NCBI RefSeq assembly: GCF_030247195.1
Contig: NC_080671.1
Location: 65,347,412-65,411,411 of the forward strand
DNA length: 64,000 bases
Origin: Topomyia yanbarensis
Taxonomy: Eukaryota; Arthropoda; Insecta; Diptera; Culicidae
Direction of reading: 5' to 3'
Below, piece by piece: positions 12,913 through 25,333 of the stretch; positions within the stretch are counted from its first letter, which is position 1, and each line of letters begins with the position of its first letter. Position numbers and translations under genes: made by a program. Under the pieces are notes generated by a model. It was given only the letters and a program-made list of their open reading frames with translations. It had not been told where the DNA came from and made no database searches.

Positions 12913-13080
12913 AACATCAAAAGAAATACATTCACACTATTACCACCCGAGACCATCACCACCAAAAAATAAGTTCCGTCCGCATTATAATTTATACCTA
13001 TCATCCATTATGCCAATCGTTCATTATGCCTAACATCCATTATACCTAACGTATATTATGCCAAACATAATTTTTTTCAC
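12913..13080 (+). repeat. Dispersed repeat family C, copy 1
   Basis: It starts with ACATCAAAAGAAATACA and ends near CGTATATTATGCCAAAC, and contains internal near-repeats of the word ATCCATTAT. It is matched in the same orientation at 15117-15295 over the same order of blocks. No terminal repeats or coding frame were found. Confidence 0.6.
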
Positions 13081-13187
13081 CCATATACAAAATCCTTGAT
13101 TATTTTTGGTGGCTCGTTCATGTGGCAGTGGTCCACTAGAAGGTTGATAACAGTCTGTCATCATTCTCCTTGAAGTATTTCACCCAA

Positions 13188-13290
13188 CAATTGATGACAA
13201 ATGACAAATCCATGTGAAATGCCTCGTGCATGAAAACTTGCGAATAGTGCTATTGACGCATATCTTCTACCCGACAACACAACTCGCGAT
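13188..13290 (+). repeat. Repeat fragment carrying an empty hAT-MITE site
   Basis: This segment matches 30798-30859 joined to 31162-31190. The target octamer occurs once here (ATTGACGC, 13252-13259). In the related locus it is duplicated around a 302-bp MITE. The segment thus represents the unoccupied state of that insertion site. Confidence 0.65.
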
Positions 13291-13599
13291 ATTTGTGCTA
13301 TCACAGTCAATATGGCTGTTAAGAACATAAACATGAAATACGTCTATTGTTCGGCATATTTATCGCATCATGAATCAGCACCTTCTGATGATTTTAAAAG
13401 GATTGTATCATATTGTGGTAGAAAAGGGGTTTCCACTTATAATTGGCAGTGATGCAAATATTCACCATATAATTTAGGGCAGCTCAGATATCAATTTGAG
13501 AGGAACCGAATTAATGAACTAGTTAAGCAGTACAAATTTGCATATAGGGTTAGGTGCCTGTTTTCCCAGGGTGCCTCACTAATTCATCACTAACTCATT

Positions 13600-13870
13600 A
13601 AATACTCGGTCTACAATCTATGGAATGCATACAAATTGGTATCAACATGCTCTGCTTCGTTGTTAAGAACCAAGAAAATAACACAAAACCCCTGAAAACA
13701 GTGAAATGCTTGTGTTTGAGCTAAACTAAAACTCGAATCGAGTGTTCCTATTGTTGCGCAACCACCTGACTGAATGCGTTGAACAAAGATAACAGATGCT
13801 GCTCTAACCAACGGCTTCAGTTGGATAGAGTGATAACAGAAACGTGGCGAAAATGGGCGCGTTATCCTAC
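13600..13870 (-). repeat. Dispersed repeat family D, copy 1
   Basis: On the minus strand this matches the blocks at 24805-24925 and 29770-30080, with the shared order TTTGAAGCC(A/G)TTGGTTAGAGCAGC and then TTGTTCAACGCATT. All three translate to a VRAAS.IFVQRI-like peptide, but open frames are short (66 codons here) and the similarity runs outside them, so I read it as a transposable-element fragment rather than a gene. Confidence 0.55.
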
Positions 13871-14114
13871 TTAGTATAGGAAATCACCCAACATTTGTAC
13901 GATCTGACAGAGAAGAGGTGTTAGATGTAACTCTCTGCTCTGACGGTATTACACATGAGTTGGAAAAGAAAACCGTCGCTATCTGATTATAGGTACACCA
14001 TCTTTTATGATTTAAGCGTCTAGATGTAGCATTCTCTCGCTGTTCTACTGCGTGATAATGTAATTTTGAAGTAAAAAATGGATTTGATTGTGTGGACTTT
14101 CCCACACCATTTGA

Positions 14115-15070
14115 TTAAACCGTAAATTCCCACAACATCAGGTGTAAATACCGGCAGTTGCGAGAAGCATGCTCCTTCCTTAAAATTCCTTAAAGATGGG
14201 AACATTTTTTGATCAAAATCAATTAAAAGAAGCACAGTCGCAGACTGCAACAATGCTTCGGCTCATTGTATAGAGTCTTCGAGTCTCAATACTTATCGAG
14301 TGTAAGCAAGGTTGGAGAAAGGTCACTATTCGATTGTCGGGTGTCTCTTTTCAATCCCGCCTAGCCCATTAATTTCCAGTTTCAGTGGGTTTGGTTTAAG
14401 GTATGGTATTGTTTGATTCTCTCCGGATCACGTAAAAAGCAGTACATGGCGAAACAGAAATTTGGAGAAAATAAGTGGGAAGATAGGGGATCTCTGTTTT
14501 ATTGTCAAATCATATAGCATTCGCCAGAATAAGGTATTCCTTTACATTCCTTGGAATCCCAGGGAATGTTTGAAGAGTGCTGATGTTTTGATGAGGGTAG
14601 ATTTCCATAATACTGGTTCTCGGGCAGTTTGCTGAGAAATTCTGAGAACCAAGTCAATTACAGAGAAAATAAATAAATATTTTTTTAGTATCGATGACCA
14701 TTCTCTGAATTTTATAGCGAAAAAGGGTTATAAACTGAACTATGGTCTCCTAAAAGTCACGTCGAAAGTTTATAAACCTGAATCGGTTTAAGCCGAATTT
14801 GAATGACAGGATCTCTTCGGGGGTGTTATCGTTCTGTCATCTCAATATTCCCTCGGGATTGTTGATATATTCGCTCATCAAGAAGTGTCTTTATTCTCTT
14901 GGGAGTTAAAATCTATCCGTATTGTCTACGTTCTCTGTGTCGTTATTTTCCTTACCCCTAACCTTACCACTTTCCCAATCCTTCCCATCAGGGAAATGAT
15001 GAAAAGACAAATCATGGAAAGGTACAAATCTCCGATCGACATGAGGAACGTACCATATGAGCCAGTTGCT
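14115..15070 (+). repeat. Dispersed repeat family A, copy 2
   Basis: This is the inverted partner of 6560-7230. Similarity stops at about 14660 and resumes at about 14915, so roughly 250 bp is inserted relative to copy 1 (or deleted there). A 65-codon open frame at 14885-15082 shares the PIREMMKR peptide with copy 1. Termini are not clear. Confidence 0.55.
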
Positions 15071-15116
15071 ACTGACTCCTGATTCCTGATTGATCAGCTT
15101 CCAGAGTAATATTACA

Positions 15117-15295
15117 ACATCAAAAGAAGTACAAACATTCACACAGTCCTACCACCCGAGGCCATCACCGCAAAAAAAAGTTCCGTTAAGTGATGCATAA
15201 TAATGTATGCCTATCATCCATTATTCCAATCGTTCACTGTGCCTTACGTCCATTATACCTAACGTATATTAAGCCAAACGTAATTTTTTCACCAA
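15117..15295 (+). repeat. Dispersed repeat family C, copy 2
   Basis: Same block order and orientation as 12913-13080 (ACATCAAAAGAAGTACA to CGTATATTAAGCCAAAC). It lies between family A copy 2 and the degenerate mariner. Confidence 0.6.
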
Positions 15296-15309
15296 CATGC
15301 AAAATCCTG

Positions 15310-16190
15310 GATTGTCGCATCGCGTCTTAAAGAAACTGATGAATATAAATCATTCGACCGTCTCGAATATCCTCCTAAGGTTTCTGGCATGGATAACAGA
15401 AAACCACAAGTCCAGAGTTGTATGAAAACCAGGAACAACGCGAGTATTGATTGCTCATTTCAAGCGGAATCCGAAAATTTCGACAAGGGACTTGGCCAGT
15501 ATACTAAATATTTCGTAAAATTTCGTCTAGTGGGCCAAGAAAAGATCCTAAATGAAAACGTATTAGACGCAAAATTTCCCAAATAGGGACGAGCACAAGC
15601 AAAGTGTTGCCAAAACGCACTGCCAAAAACTCTACACGACGCTACGAACGAAATATCAGTGCTGCGTTATTGATGATGAGACCAACATCAAACCAAGCAG
15701 TTGCCTGGACAGAATTTGTTCACGGGTCAAGACCGCCGTGGGTGACCGGTTCAAATAGAGGAAGCTGTCGAAATTCACTTCGAAGTACCTGATTTGGCAG
15801 GCCATATGCACTTGTGGAAAACGTGGTGAACTATTCGTGAACAAAATCTCAATGAAATGTGAATTTAGCAAATCTTAGTGTCGCCAAAACGGATTTTTAA
15901 AAAGGAAGCACGATCAAACACGGTTGTTTGGCCTAATTTAGTGTCATGCCACTATTCCTAAACCGTATTCGGATAATTCGTTGGATTTTGTATCATGAAC
16001 CCTCCAAACTGCCCTGATCTCCGTCCGATCGAAACCTATTGGCCAAGATTATACACGAACATCGAAAGACCAAAGGAAGGGCGAAGGACGAGAAGGAAAT
16101 GATGAGAATGTGGAAAAATTGTGAAAATTGTACCTGAAACCACTATACAGGCACTGATACAGGGCGTCAATCACACATTCTAAAGATCAA
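15310..16190 (+). pseudogene. Degenerate mariner transposase relic
   Basis: Scattered frames recover a DD37E-like transposase in order: the helix-turn-helix peptide NINHSTVSN (about 15325), CCVIDDET around the first catalytic D (about 15665), KYLIWQAICTCGK (about 15785), a WPNLVSCHYS block (about 15930) and NPPNCPDLRPIETYW around the final E (about 15998). The reading frame shifts several times and contains stops. The second catalytic residue appears changed from D to N in the PNLVSC block. It shares its layout with the better copy at 7856-8842 but is much older. It cannot encode a working enzyme. Confidence 0.75.
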
Positions 16191-16199
16191 CCGACGTAT

Positions 16200-17798
16200 A
16201 TAAGGCGAAATAAATATATACTCAACTACTACTAAACTTTTGTTTCATTTCGATAACTATAGCCGATTTACCAATCTATCGCAATGTCTCATTTATTAAC
16301 AACTCACCCTTTATTAGTGGCTGTCCTTCAAACTGCGCGACTTCCCGTTGCAATTGGAGACCTTCATGCGCCGTTGTCATATCCATCCATATAGTCATCG
16401 TTATTGCTGCCTTGACGCTTGCGATCAGATGATCTTTATTGTTTCTTACCATTACAGGTTACGAGTGTGAACCTGTCGAGTTTCACAAATGATGCCTCGT
16501 TTATGATGCCTGCTGTTGATTTTGAGGTACTGGATGCGTCTTTTGCAGCCATTATATGGACTGGACGAGGTTTTTCTCGGTGTCTGAACATGGTTTTCTG
16601 TACTATGCCGTCTGATTACAAACCTGGTACTTACGTAATGAATTGTCCTTTAAATGTGCAAAGAGTTGTCTGTTTAATGGTACCGCACTGTGTTTTGTTT
16701 TCAGAGTAAGCTAGGAAGGAATATAATGAAGAATAACTTTGTCGAAAACAGTAACTTGCTAGGATTTTTTTATAAAAATTCTATTACAATTTTAAGTTAA
16801 AAGGTTAAATTCATCGCGGATTTTTTTTTGTTTCTGTCAACCACCGAAAATGTACGAGTTACAGATACATTTCTACCCTAAATATCACAGTAAAAAGTAT
16901 GTTTATCGCAGAGACTTGAAATCTTCCAAGGAATTGTGATTTTCCGTGGTTCAGTTCCATAGTAGTAAAGCACATTGATTTTCTGAACTACATAAATGTA
17001 GTTGGGAAGACAAAAAAGTCAAATACCTCACCTAATAGTGAGATCTAATCATACTGATACTATTAATCAAGTTCATTACTTCCATTTGATAAATCAATTG
17101 CCATGGTCTGTTGATACAAGTCCCACAAATAAGCTGATATTTGTTTGAGTTCTGATCAGAAAATATTCTTAGTATCAGCAGATGTAACGGATTGTATTAG
17201 CCTTGTGGTAACCCAAAGTTCGTTTTAAATCATTTTAGGAAGTGAAAAAGTTGTCCGAAGAAATGGCATTTATGAAGGAACGGACCTAAAACAATTAACA
17301 GACGAATCATATTTATGCGAACTTTAAATGCCTCGGCTGATACTGAAAATCCTTTCTTATCGAGATTAGAATAAATGATAACTTCTTCACATGTCTTGTT
17401 TCACCAGCCTATTAAGATTGAGCAATTGCAAAATCACTTGTAATAAATTACACCAGAGTGGTTTAATCTCACTGTTAGGTGAATTCAATCGTTTTTGGCG
17501 CATACGTTCAATAGATTCAGAAAATTATTCTGGAAAATTCCTACGGAGACTCCAAGTCTCTGCGATGAACATAAAGTTAAAGGTATTCACGACATTAGTT
17601 CACGCATTTTAATTTTTTTTTAAATCGTTTCTATTACAACATGTTTTCAAAGAGGTAAATGAATATGAATATTTTACAATTCATCTTTTTTCGTATGAAA
17701 TTTTAACTTTTTTTCCTTCAATCTCCACCCACATCTATCTTTATTATCAGGTAAACTTGTGAACCCCCAAAACCACCCCGTGGTGATAAGTAATTATT
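16200..17798. other. No recognisable gene
   Basis: AT-rich sequence. An open frame at 16419-16709 (96 codons) starts just before a good-looking 3' splice signal (a pyrimidine-rich stretch ending in CAG at about 16457). I do not recognise the peptide and see no matching exon nearby, so it stays unassigned. The other open frame (17391-17612) has no features. Confidence 0.35.
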
Positions 17799-17799
17799 T

Positions 17800-17892
17800 G
17801 AGCGCAACAAAACTCGAATTGAATGACCCAATTATCGCATTTCCATTAAGCCAATGTAATGCGTTGAACAAAAATGTCAGACGCGGCTTCGT
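17800..17892 (-). repeat. Dispersed repeat family D, fragment
   Basis: A short diverged match to 13727-13805 (AATGCGTTGAACAAA core). It sits immediately upstream of the non-LTR retrotransposon relic. Confidence 0.4.
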
Positions 17893-18587
17893 ATGATAAT
17901 TACAACAGGGCAAAAAAGGAGTCATTACCCTATTTTCAAGCGAAAATTCGAAGATGTAAAAAATCTATTGTTGACAAGGTCTAAATACCTATTCTTTCTG
18001 GGAAATTAAATGAAACTTTAACAGAGGTACCTAGATTGCATGTTTCCGAACATCCTCTTCTATTGAATCATATCCTTCGCATCCGTTGTAAGTATTGAGG
18101 AAAACTATTCGCAAAGACAGATCTTAAAAAAATCCAATTCAAAACAATCTGCAGTATTCCATTCCTATTGAATTAACTTAAATGTATTTCATGCCAAAAT
18201 AAATCCTTAATTACCGCATTGAATGTAAGTGTGCTTTCCCCGTAATGGTAACTTACATCACAGCATTCTTAGAGACGCTGAAATGCATTACCAAAGATTT
18301 TTGACGGGCATGTAGGAAATAACAATACTGAAATTTGCAATTTTTTTGGAAAATTCTTTCAAGAAGTCTATACTTCATATTCCGAAACAGACCGCGACCG
18401 CGACTACTTTTCATTTATACCTAAATTTTCAAATGACATTGCCGTCCACGAACTATCTGAACACGAAATTATCACTGCACTAAAAAACTTAGACGCATCA
18501 AAAGGACCTGGACTGGACGGAATAGCACCAATATTTTTAAAAAATCTAGCAGAAGAATTCACTCTACCACTACTACATATTTTCAAC

Positions 18588-19487
18588 ATGTCACTGAAAA
18601 ATGGAACATTCCCAGAAATATGGAAATCATCCTTTTTAGTGCCAATTTTTAAATCAGGCGCTAAATCGGACATCCGAAACCATCGTGGGATTGCCATTAT
18701 ATTATGCATTCCAAAATTATTCGAAAAACTAGTAAATGACAAAATATTTCAGCAAATCAAAAATCAAATAACAAGCAAGCAGCATGGCTTTTATAAAGGC
18801 CGCTCAACAACATCAAACCTTTTAGAATTTGTAACATTTACTGTAAACGCAATGGACAATGGCAACCATGTGGAAACACTCTACACAGACTTTAGTAAAG
18901 CATTCGACCGTATTGACATACCTTTATTACTCTTCAAACTGCAAAAATATGGCATAGAAAATAAACTATTGAAATGGCTCGAATCATATTTAACGACAGG
19001 TCAACAAACAATTCGCTTTCAGAATATACTCTCGGAACCAATTTCTGTCACCTCTTGCGTACCCCAGGGTTCCCACTTAGGCCCTCTTCTTTTTATTTTG
19101 TACGTTAATGATATTACCTTTATACTCAAACATCTTAAAGTGCTTATATATGCAGATGACATGAAACTTTTCATGGAAATAAGAAATGTCAAAGACACTG
19201 AAATATTCCAAAACGAAATAAATCTATTCCACACGTGGTGTAGCAAAAGTCTACTCCAACTTAATGTAAAGAAATGCAACTCAATAACCTTCAGCAGAAA
19301 ATTTTCAAATGTCCCCATAGACATACACTTAGGCAACCAACTTGTAGAAAAATGCAAAATTGTACGAGATTTAGGCGTAATCTTAGACTCCAAGCTCACA
19401 TTTGTGGAACATTATAATACAATAATAAATAAAGCAAATGTATTATTAAACGTTTCACCTACAATTTTGAAGACCCTTACACAATAA
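18588..19487 (+). pseudogene. Reverse transcriptase domain of the LINE, main part
   Basis: 299 codons of RT. Reading is open upstream to about 18400, where ALKNLDASKGPGLDGI, the usual opening of the RT fingers, is visible. Motifs follow in order: the catalytic D in YTDFSKAFDRID (residues 99-110), a VPQGSHLGPLLF block (159-170), and the YADD box (188-191) with the two catalytic aspartates. The starting methionine is internal to the domain, so it is not the true start. The frame ends in stray residues after a frameshift near 19436, where a single-base change moves the conserved DPYTIKSLYNTYVRPI stretch into the next frame. The element is therefore non-functional, although the RT motifs themselves are intact. 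Confidence 0.8.
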
Positions 19488-19930
19488 AATCATTATACAA
19501 TACATATGTCAGGCCAATTTTGGAATATTGCAGCATAGTATGGAACCCATACACTGTCCTGTACGAAGAACGCATCGAATCAGTCCAAAAACAATTTATT
19601 TTGTACGCGCTTCGTAAACTAAACTGGACGACATTTCCTCTTCCATCGTATAAAGCACGTTGCATGCTCATTAATATACAAACACTCAAAGAACGCCGCG
19701 AATTTGCCATGCTTTACTTTATCAACGACATTATTTCTCAACGTGTACAATCCGCATCATTACTTTCGCAAATAAAATTTTATGTACCTAGCCGACAACT
19801 AAGAACTCGTAATTTATTTCAAGAACAATCTTTTAGGACAAACTATGCTAAAAATAGCCCCATCAATAGAATGATGCGTCATTATAATGAACATTGTGTA
19901 ATAATTGACCTTTCCATGTCTAGAAATTAA
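19437..19930 (+). pseudogene. C-terminal part of the same LINE ORF2, shifted frame
   Basis: After the frameshift the protein continues as DPYTIKSLYNTYVRPILEYC, the conserved region just after the RT thumb in Jockey/CR1-group LINEs, and runs to a stop at 19930. The first ATG in this frame is at 19520, but the homologous sequence begins at about 19437. There is no RNase H domain. About 100 bp of 3' UTR and the AATA tail follow. Confidence 0.75.
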
Positions 19931-20036
19931 ATCAAAAATGAACTAAACTGTATAAATAATGTATAGTATATAAGTAAATATGGTAAAACCATACTATGTA
20001 GTCTACATGTGCTTGACGAAAATAAATAAATAAATT

Positions 20037-22581
20037 AGACCATCTTGGCTGTCTTGTGGCGGAGCACTCTGTATAAACGAGCTTGGCCAAGCAGCACTCA
20101 CCACTGTCAGCGCCGAGTCTGCGACGATAGCCACCAAGTGCAAAATTGAAGCAGATGGTTTTGAAGATTATGCAAAGTATTTACGGAGTAGCTTTTCGTG
20201 TTTCTTTCGTGGATTGAAGCATTCTTACCAGCAACAAGAAAAAAGCTAAAGCACGGTAATTATGAACAATCTTCTCCGGAAGTGACGAAATTCGATGCGA
20301 TCCAACTCACCCTTTTTAATTAGGATTACCAAGAAGGACTCTGGTCTCGGGTTTTCCCATCGAACCGATTCAACCTAGACACGAGGCGAAATTCCAATCA
20401 AATTTGTGGTAAAATTTTCTTAATTGGGATGGAAGAAAAAGGCCCAGAAACAATAATTAAAATAACAAAAAACAGGAACATTTTTAACTTGCACATTGAG
20501 AGCCTAATCTCGTTCGAACATTATTGGACCTTGGAAATTTACATATTTAGGAAAAGGTCTGAGCCTGGGTTCATATGCATATTTTTTAAAGGATGGCTCA
20601 TCCTTTGTCGACCTTATGATGACTAACCTTTAGAAAATTTCCAACGAAATGAGAATTATTTTTCTTACGATTTTTTTCAAAGTTAGTCACCTAAATGAAT
20701 CTCAATCTGTTTGAAACACTAGGTAAACTGTTAAAAATAAATAAAACTCGATTTCAACACTTTTGGGAATGAAGATCCAAAATTGCTTACGGAGCCACAG
20801 AAATTCCAGCCTTAGACAAAAATGTTTTTAAAGAGGGAAAAAAACAAATTTTGATCGACAAATTTATCAAAACAATAATAAAACTATAACGGCAGCTGAT
20901 GAACCAATCTGAAATAATTTCGATATTCCTGACCGACTTCTCTAGTGTCGGTAATTTCCTACGAAATATAAACCTTATAAACCTTATAAAAATATCAAAA
21001 CAATATGTCATGGTCGTTTGATTCGACTGCAATTACTTGGCCTCTGTCGTTGAAGCACGCTCCGTAGGAGCGGACAATTTTTCATCAAACCTAATGGGCG
21101 ACAAAAACATGTTCATTCCGCCTTCGCCTCCTTCGCTTCCGCTGATTGGCAGAATCCGCAACGGCATAAAATTACGTTCATATTTCAACTGCTTCCTACT
21201 AGCTCCTTCCTTTGATGACGGCGCATTTCCCTTACACACGCGAGTTAACATAGGCAATGAGTGTATATGAAGTCGAAGTGATCGTAAGTTGAGATTTTTA
21301 CGGCCGAACGGAATTCCGACACACGCTAGAGCATGATGGGGACTGTACCGGGTGCAAGTGGGTTATCGGTGGTTAATATATTTAGGCCATCGAATCGTTT
21401 AAGTAGCAAAACTTTCCCATTTCACGTTGGCAGAAAGTTTATGATAACGCATTTTACTTTTAACTTTTGCCTTTAAGAAATTCGGAGGTTAACCTACGTA
21501 CCAGTTGAATTAATATATTTTCCGTCGATACTAAGAACTTTTATTTTATACTTTCGTACTCCGGAAAGGACATAGCGAGCCACAGCTGTACTAGTAATAA
21601 TATAATAGCGTTCCTTGTTTCAGAGGTAAATTGAAGAATTTAAGGTAAGAACAGAAAGTAGAACCACAGTCATTCATGTTTTATGAGTGCTCTCATCACA
21701 AGACTATTTTTTCAAAAGGACGTCAAATTTAAAAAGAAACATCGTATCGATAATATAAGGGTCATTCAGGGACAAATATAACGGTAAGGTTTACAGTAGT
21801 GTACCTTTGGGCTGGTAAAGTCCACTAATATGAAGTCAGATTTTATATTTAACTTTGTATTTGAATGTATTGTTTAGTTAACATTACATTTCTAATTCAA
21901 TATATTTGGTGTTCAGCCACAAGTGGTGACTTTTAATCCCTATTCCTTATATGATCCGGTTACCTACTTTACGCTAGCTAGCTTTCGCATATATGCAATT
22001 TTTGCACTAGAAATGGCCTTCATGGCATGTGAATGGTGGAGCTAAACATCGTAAACTGTAAAGAGAGCTAATCGTTAGAGTTGATAATTACAACGGTTTT
22101 TATCAAACTTTTAACTAGCTAGGGAACTAATCCACAGGACGTTGAATATGCATAAGTAAAACGCATGGCCTTGCCTGAGTTTTATGATGACTTCAATCAT
22201 GTACGAGGTTTGAGGATTGACAACTCGCGAAGCGGATCGAAAACCAACTACCAATTTCCTTCAGTCATATCAGCACAAGGAACAAATGTTTTATTGTCAT
22301 GTTCATTGGTTTACTTTTATTTCATTGAATCATGTTGATTACAATTTTTTCTCATTGTATTGAGTAATTTCATATACTTTTAAGTAATACATGCACTATA
22401 TTATTAATTACCAATTTCATGAGCATAATAATATTGTAGCTTGTGTCAACCAAACCATGTATCATTATGAATTTAAGTAATTAATTTAGTTATTAGCAAC
22501 TACATTAAATACATCATTCGTATAGCCAAGCAAAGTCAGATAATTTAGGTTATATGCCAATCGAATAAACCAGCCTACTAA
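20037..22581. other. No recognisable gene
   Basis: I see nothing definite here. The interval 21033-21270 is open on both strands (77 codons plus, 74 codons minus) and more GC-rich than its surroundings, which could be an exon or an old repeat. I recognise neither peptide. The rest is AT-rich. Confidence 0.35.
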
Positions 22582-23402
22582 TACTATGTTCACATTAGCG
22601 TGGATATCAAGTGATATGCGGATTACCATGATATTCCACGATATTACGTTCCATATTACTTGATATCCCATACAACTCGAATGTCATCTGATATCATCAT
22701 TCTTGGGTGATATCCGGGATATCATGAACGAAATCAAGTCAGATTGTCCAAAGTAGCGACTGGCACCACGGATAGCGACATTGAACGCACTCATTTGCGA
22801 AATGTCATTTTGTAAGTTCAGAGGGTCGCGCTTTGACCCATTTTCAAAACAAACACAAAAGTTTGAAAATTTCAACTGGATTTATTCAGAGATTTTCTGG
22901 GCTACCGCTAGGACCGGTTATGCATTGTAGGTATGAAGAATAATTTGTTTTTGTTTTGCAGGATGAGACAGTTCAGCATTGGCATTGGTAGCAGAATCTT
23001 TTTGTTACATATTTGGATATCTATGTGTAATATTGAATGCCGGTTGAACAATACTGTGAAACGGCAAATCGAACCATTGTTGTTGAGGTTGATTGCTTGC
23101 AGAATACGGAGCAGACAATATATGCGAGTGTAGCAAACAGAATATTTTATACTTCTAGCTTGAATTTTGCTGATATCTATATACAATGATACAACAAAAG
23201 GGATAACCCTGGACCCATCCACCAGATTGGCTCTTGAACATACTTCCTTTTTGGAAATTGACCCAATTGTAAGCAGGACTACAAACAGCACGGTGATTAT
23301 GCAGTTTGGACGCAAATATTGCACATTTGGGTCTTATGTTGACACTATATATTCGCTAGCAAAGTTACAAGTTTTAATTATGGTATGTATAATGATGACC
23401 GG

Positions 23403-23627
23403 TCAACTATTATTGCGGCTGCCGTTGGCTTGGCCCGAGAGCACACTTCGGTGTCGCGTTGCTGACTCCTCAGTTTTTCTGCTGGGAAAATAGGAGAGCT
23501 TAACATAGCAGCGGTCGATACCGTCAATGTGGTTCTTGGTGATCACCACCACCGGTGTAATCTGTTTGTTCGTGACACGTGCTTGACGGGGATGCTCTGC
23601 TTCCCACTTGGCTAGAATGTTTGACAT
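23403..23627 (-). other. Unassigned 74-codon open frame
   Basis: An ATG-initiated frame on the minus strand that begins MSNILAKWEAEH. Its base composition is more GC-rich and codon-like than the surrounding AT-rich DNA. I do not recognise the peptide. It lies inside the 6-kb TIR element and could be a captured exon or part of a lost transposase. There is no second exon or domain to support it. Confidence 0.2.
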
Positions 23628-24642
23628 TTTGATTATTAATCCGAGTATGGTTACAAATTCTGAAATTCTGAGGAAATTAAAAAAAAGGTTACTGGTTTTT
23701 TCGTCCTAGAACGATTATGGTATCAGTTTCCAGATCAAGTGAGACAAAGAAATTGGTGATGATTGAACACAAGAACATTTGGTCGGTGTTAAGTCAGACC
23801 GGACTAAGTGACAAAATATTGATTTCGAGAAAAACTAGTTTAATGTTTGAATCGCAGCATCCTTTACATTATGATTGGAAATTAATTTTTGCCATAATTC
23901 TTGTTTATTGTTACATATTTCAAACCTGGCAACAGTCGATTGTAGCTGACGATTTTCTTTATCCAGTGCTATCATTATCTCATTTTTTGATGTTTTGCGA
24001 CTTAGTCCGGTTTGACTTAACACCGACCATTTCATCTCTCAGTCTGGCTCAATAGAGTTTCTAAGCCTTTATAATGTTGATTAGTGCATGAATAAAGTAA
24101 AAAAAAACACGGTAACGGATTGCATCCTCTTACCAATTATTAGATAAATATTTGTACCATTTCTGCGAGCATAACTACTGCATTCTAGCCAGAACGTCAA
24201 CAAAAAACTTCAATTACAATTTCAACATGGCTAGTATTCAGCGTGCTGGTTATTATTCTACCAACCATACAAAATCTGGACCCATATCATATAAGTAAGC
24301 AGCGTCGTGTGTAGCTGTCCACGTGTAATGTGAATAGATATCTACGTTTGGTTCCACCAATAATAACAAACCTAAGTAGAGAAACTTAAATTTAAAGTTA
24401 TGCTATTGTTTCTATTCCAAGAAACTTGAAAGCTACACAGCGATATTACGACGGATCACATTCGTTCGAAAATGTATCGGGCATAATAAGGCTGTATGGG
24501 GGCAGTGAAGAATTTATGTTGATGAATCTATGTATTGTTTTGTCATTTTATAAGTCCCTGCGTTTTATTTCTCTTGTCCCCTTCCTATCTGGAAATGATG
24601 AGATTAGGGTAAGGCACATATCTTTTGTCCATTTAACCACTA

Positions 24643-25331
24643 CAGTAATGTTTCGATTATATCACGGTCGTTCTGTATTTTGGCGTGATATATTTGAGCC
24701 GTGATATATTCAAAACAAAAAAAAATACATTTAAGCATTAACCCACGTATTTCTATAAACAGAAAGTCATAAAAGTTAACGCTAGTCAAAAAGAATTAAT
24801 CGGAGTAGGGTAATGAGCCTATTTTTGACATGTTTCTATTATCACACTACCTATTTGAAGCCGTTGGTTAGAGCAGCGTCCGCCATTTTTGTTCAACGCA
24901 TTGGGTCAAATGGTAGCGCATCAGCGGATAATTTTTTCCCACACAACTTCTCTTTACGTATCCCGTACCTTTTCTTAAAACTGTTGAACTACCTAAAACC
25001 AAACTTGAAGGAATCTGGCACGTTAAAGTTTTTGGCAAATATCTCGACTTTTAAAATCAATGTATTCGAAGAGACTACGATTCATTCCTCGTTGTATCAA
25101 CATTCATGAAAATAGTCACATCTCCAATTCTTGATGTTGTCCTTCCAAAAGAAAAGTATTTACATCAATTCAAGAGAAAATACATATCTCGGCATACCTA
25201 CCATATCTTGCGTATTTTGTTTTTCTTATTATTTTGTTAGATTTTCCTGCGGATAACTAACAAGCGAGTAAAAAAGAAGTGGATTTTTTTTATCCGGTAC
25301 ACCAGGCAGTGATATAATCGAAACATTACTG
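24643..25331. mobile_element. 689-bp TIR element with TA duplication
   Basis: A perfect 23-bp inverted repeat marks both ends (24643-24665 and 25309-25331; it begins CAGTAATGTTTCGATTATAT). TA is present on each side (24641-24642 and 25332-25333). The CAGT start and TA duplication fit the Tc1/mariner/pogo superfamily. There is no transposase inside; a piece of repeat family D is found at 24805-24925. The perfect repeats suggest a fairly recent copy. Confidence 0.75.
24805..24925 (+). repeat. Dispersed repeat family D, copy 2 (partial)
   Basis: Matches 29770-29905 in the same orientation, including the block TTAGAGCAGC and TTGTTCAACGCATTGG. It is contained within the 689-bp TIR element, so that element may be derived from or have captured this family. 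Confidence 0.5.
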
Positions 25332-25333
25332 TA

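Larger units (their letters stand above)
17880..20036 (+). mobile_element. 5'-truncated non-LTR retrotransposon (Jockey/CR1-like)
   Basis: A relic of a LINE that copies its own RNA by target-primed reverse transcription. The 5' part (about 17880-18370) is too decayed to read continuously but gives peptides typical of the endonuclease-RT linker (for example YNRAKKE). The RT domain follows and the element ends in an (AATA)n-type tail at 20019-20036. There is no endonuclease domain in the window, consistent with 5' truncation. No target duplication could be fixed. Confidence 0.75.
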
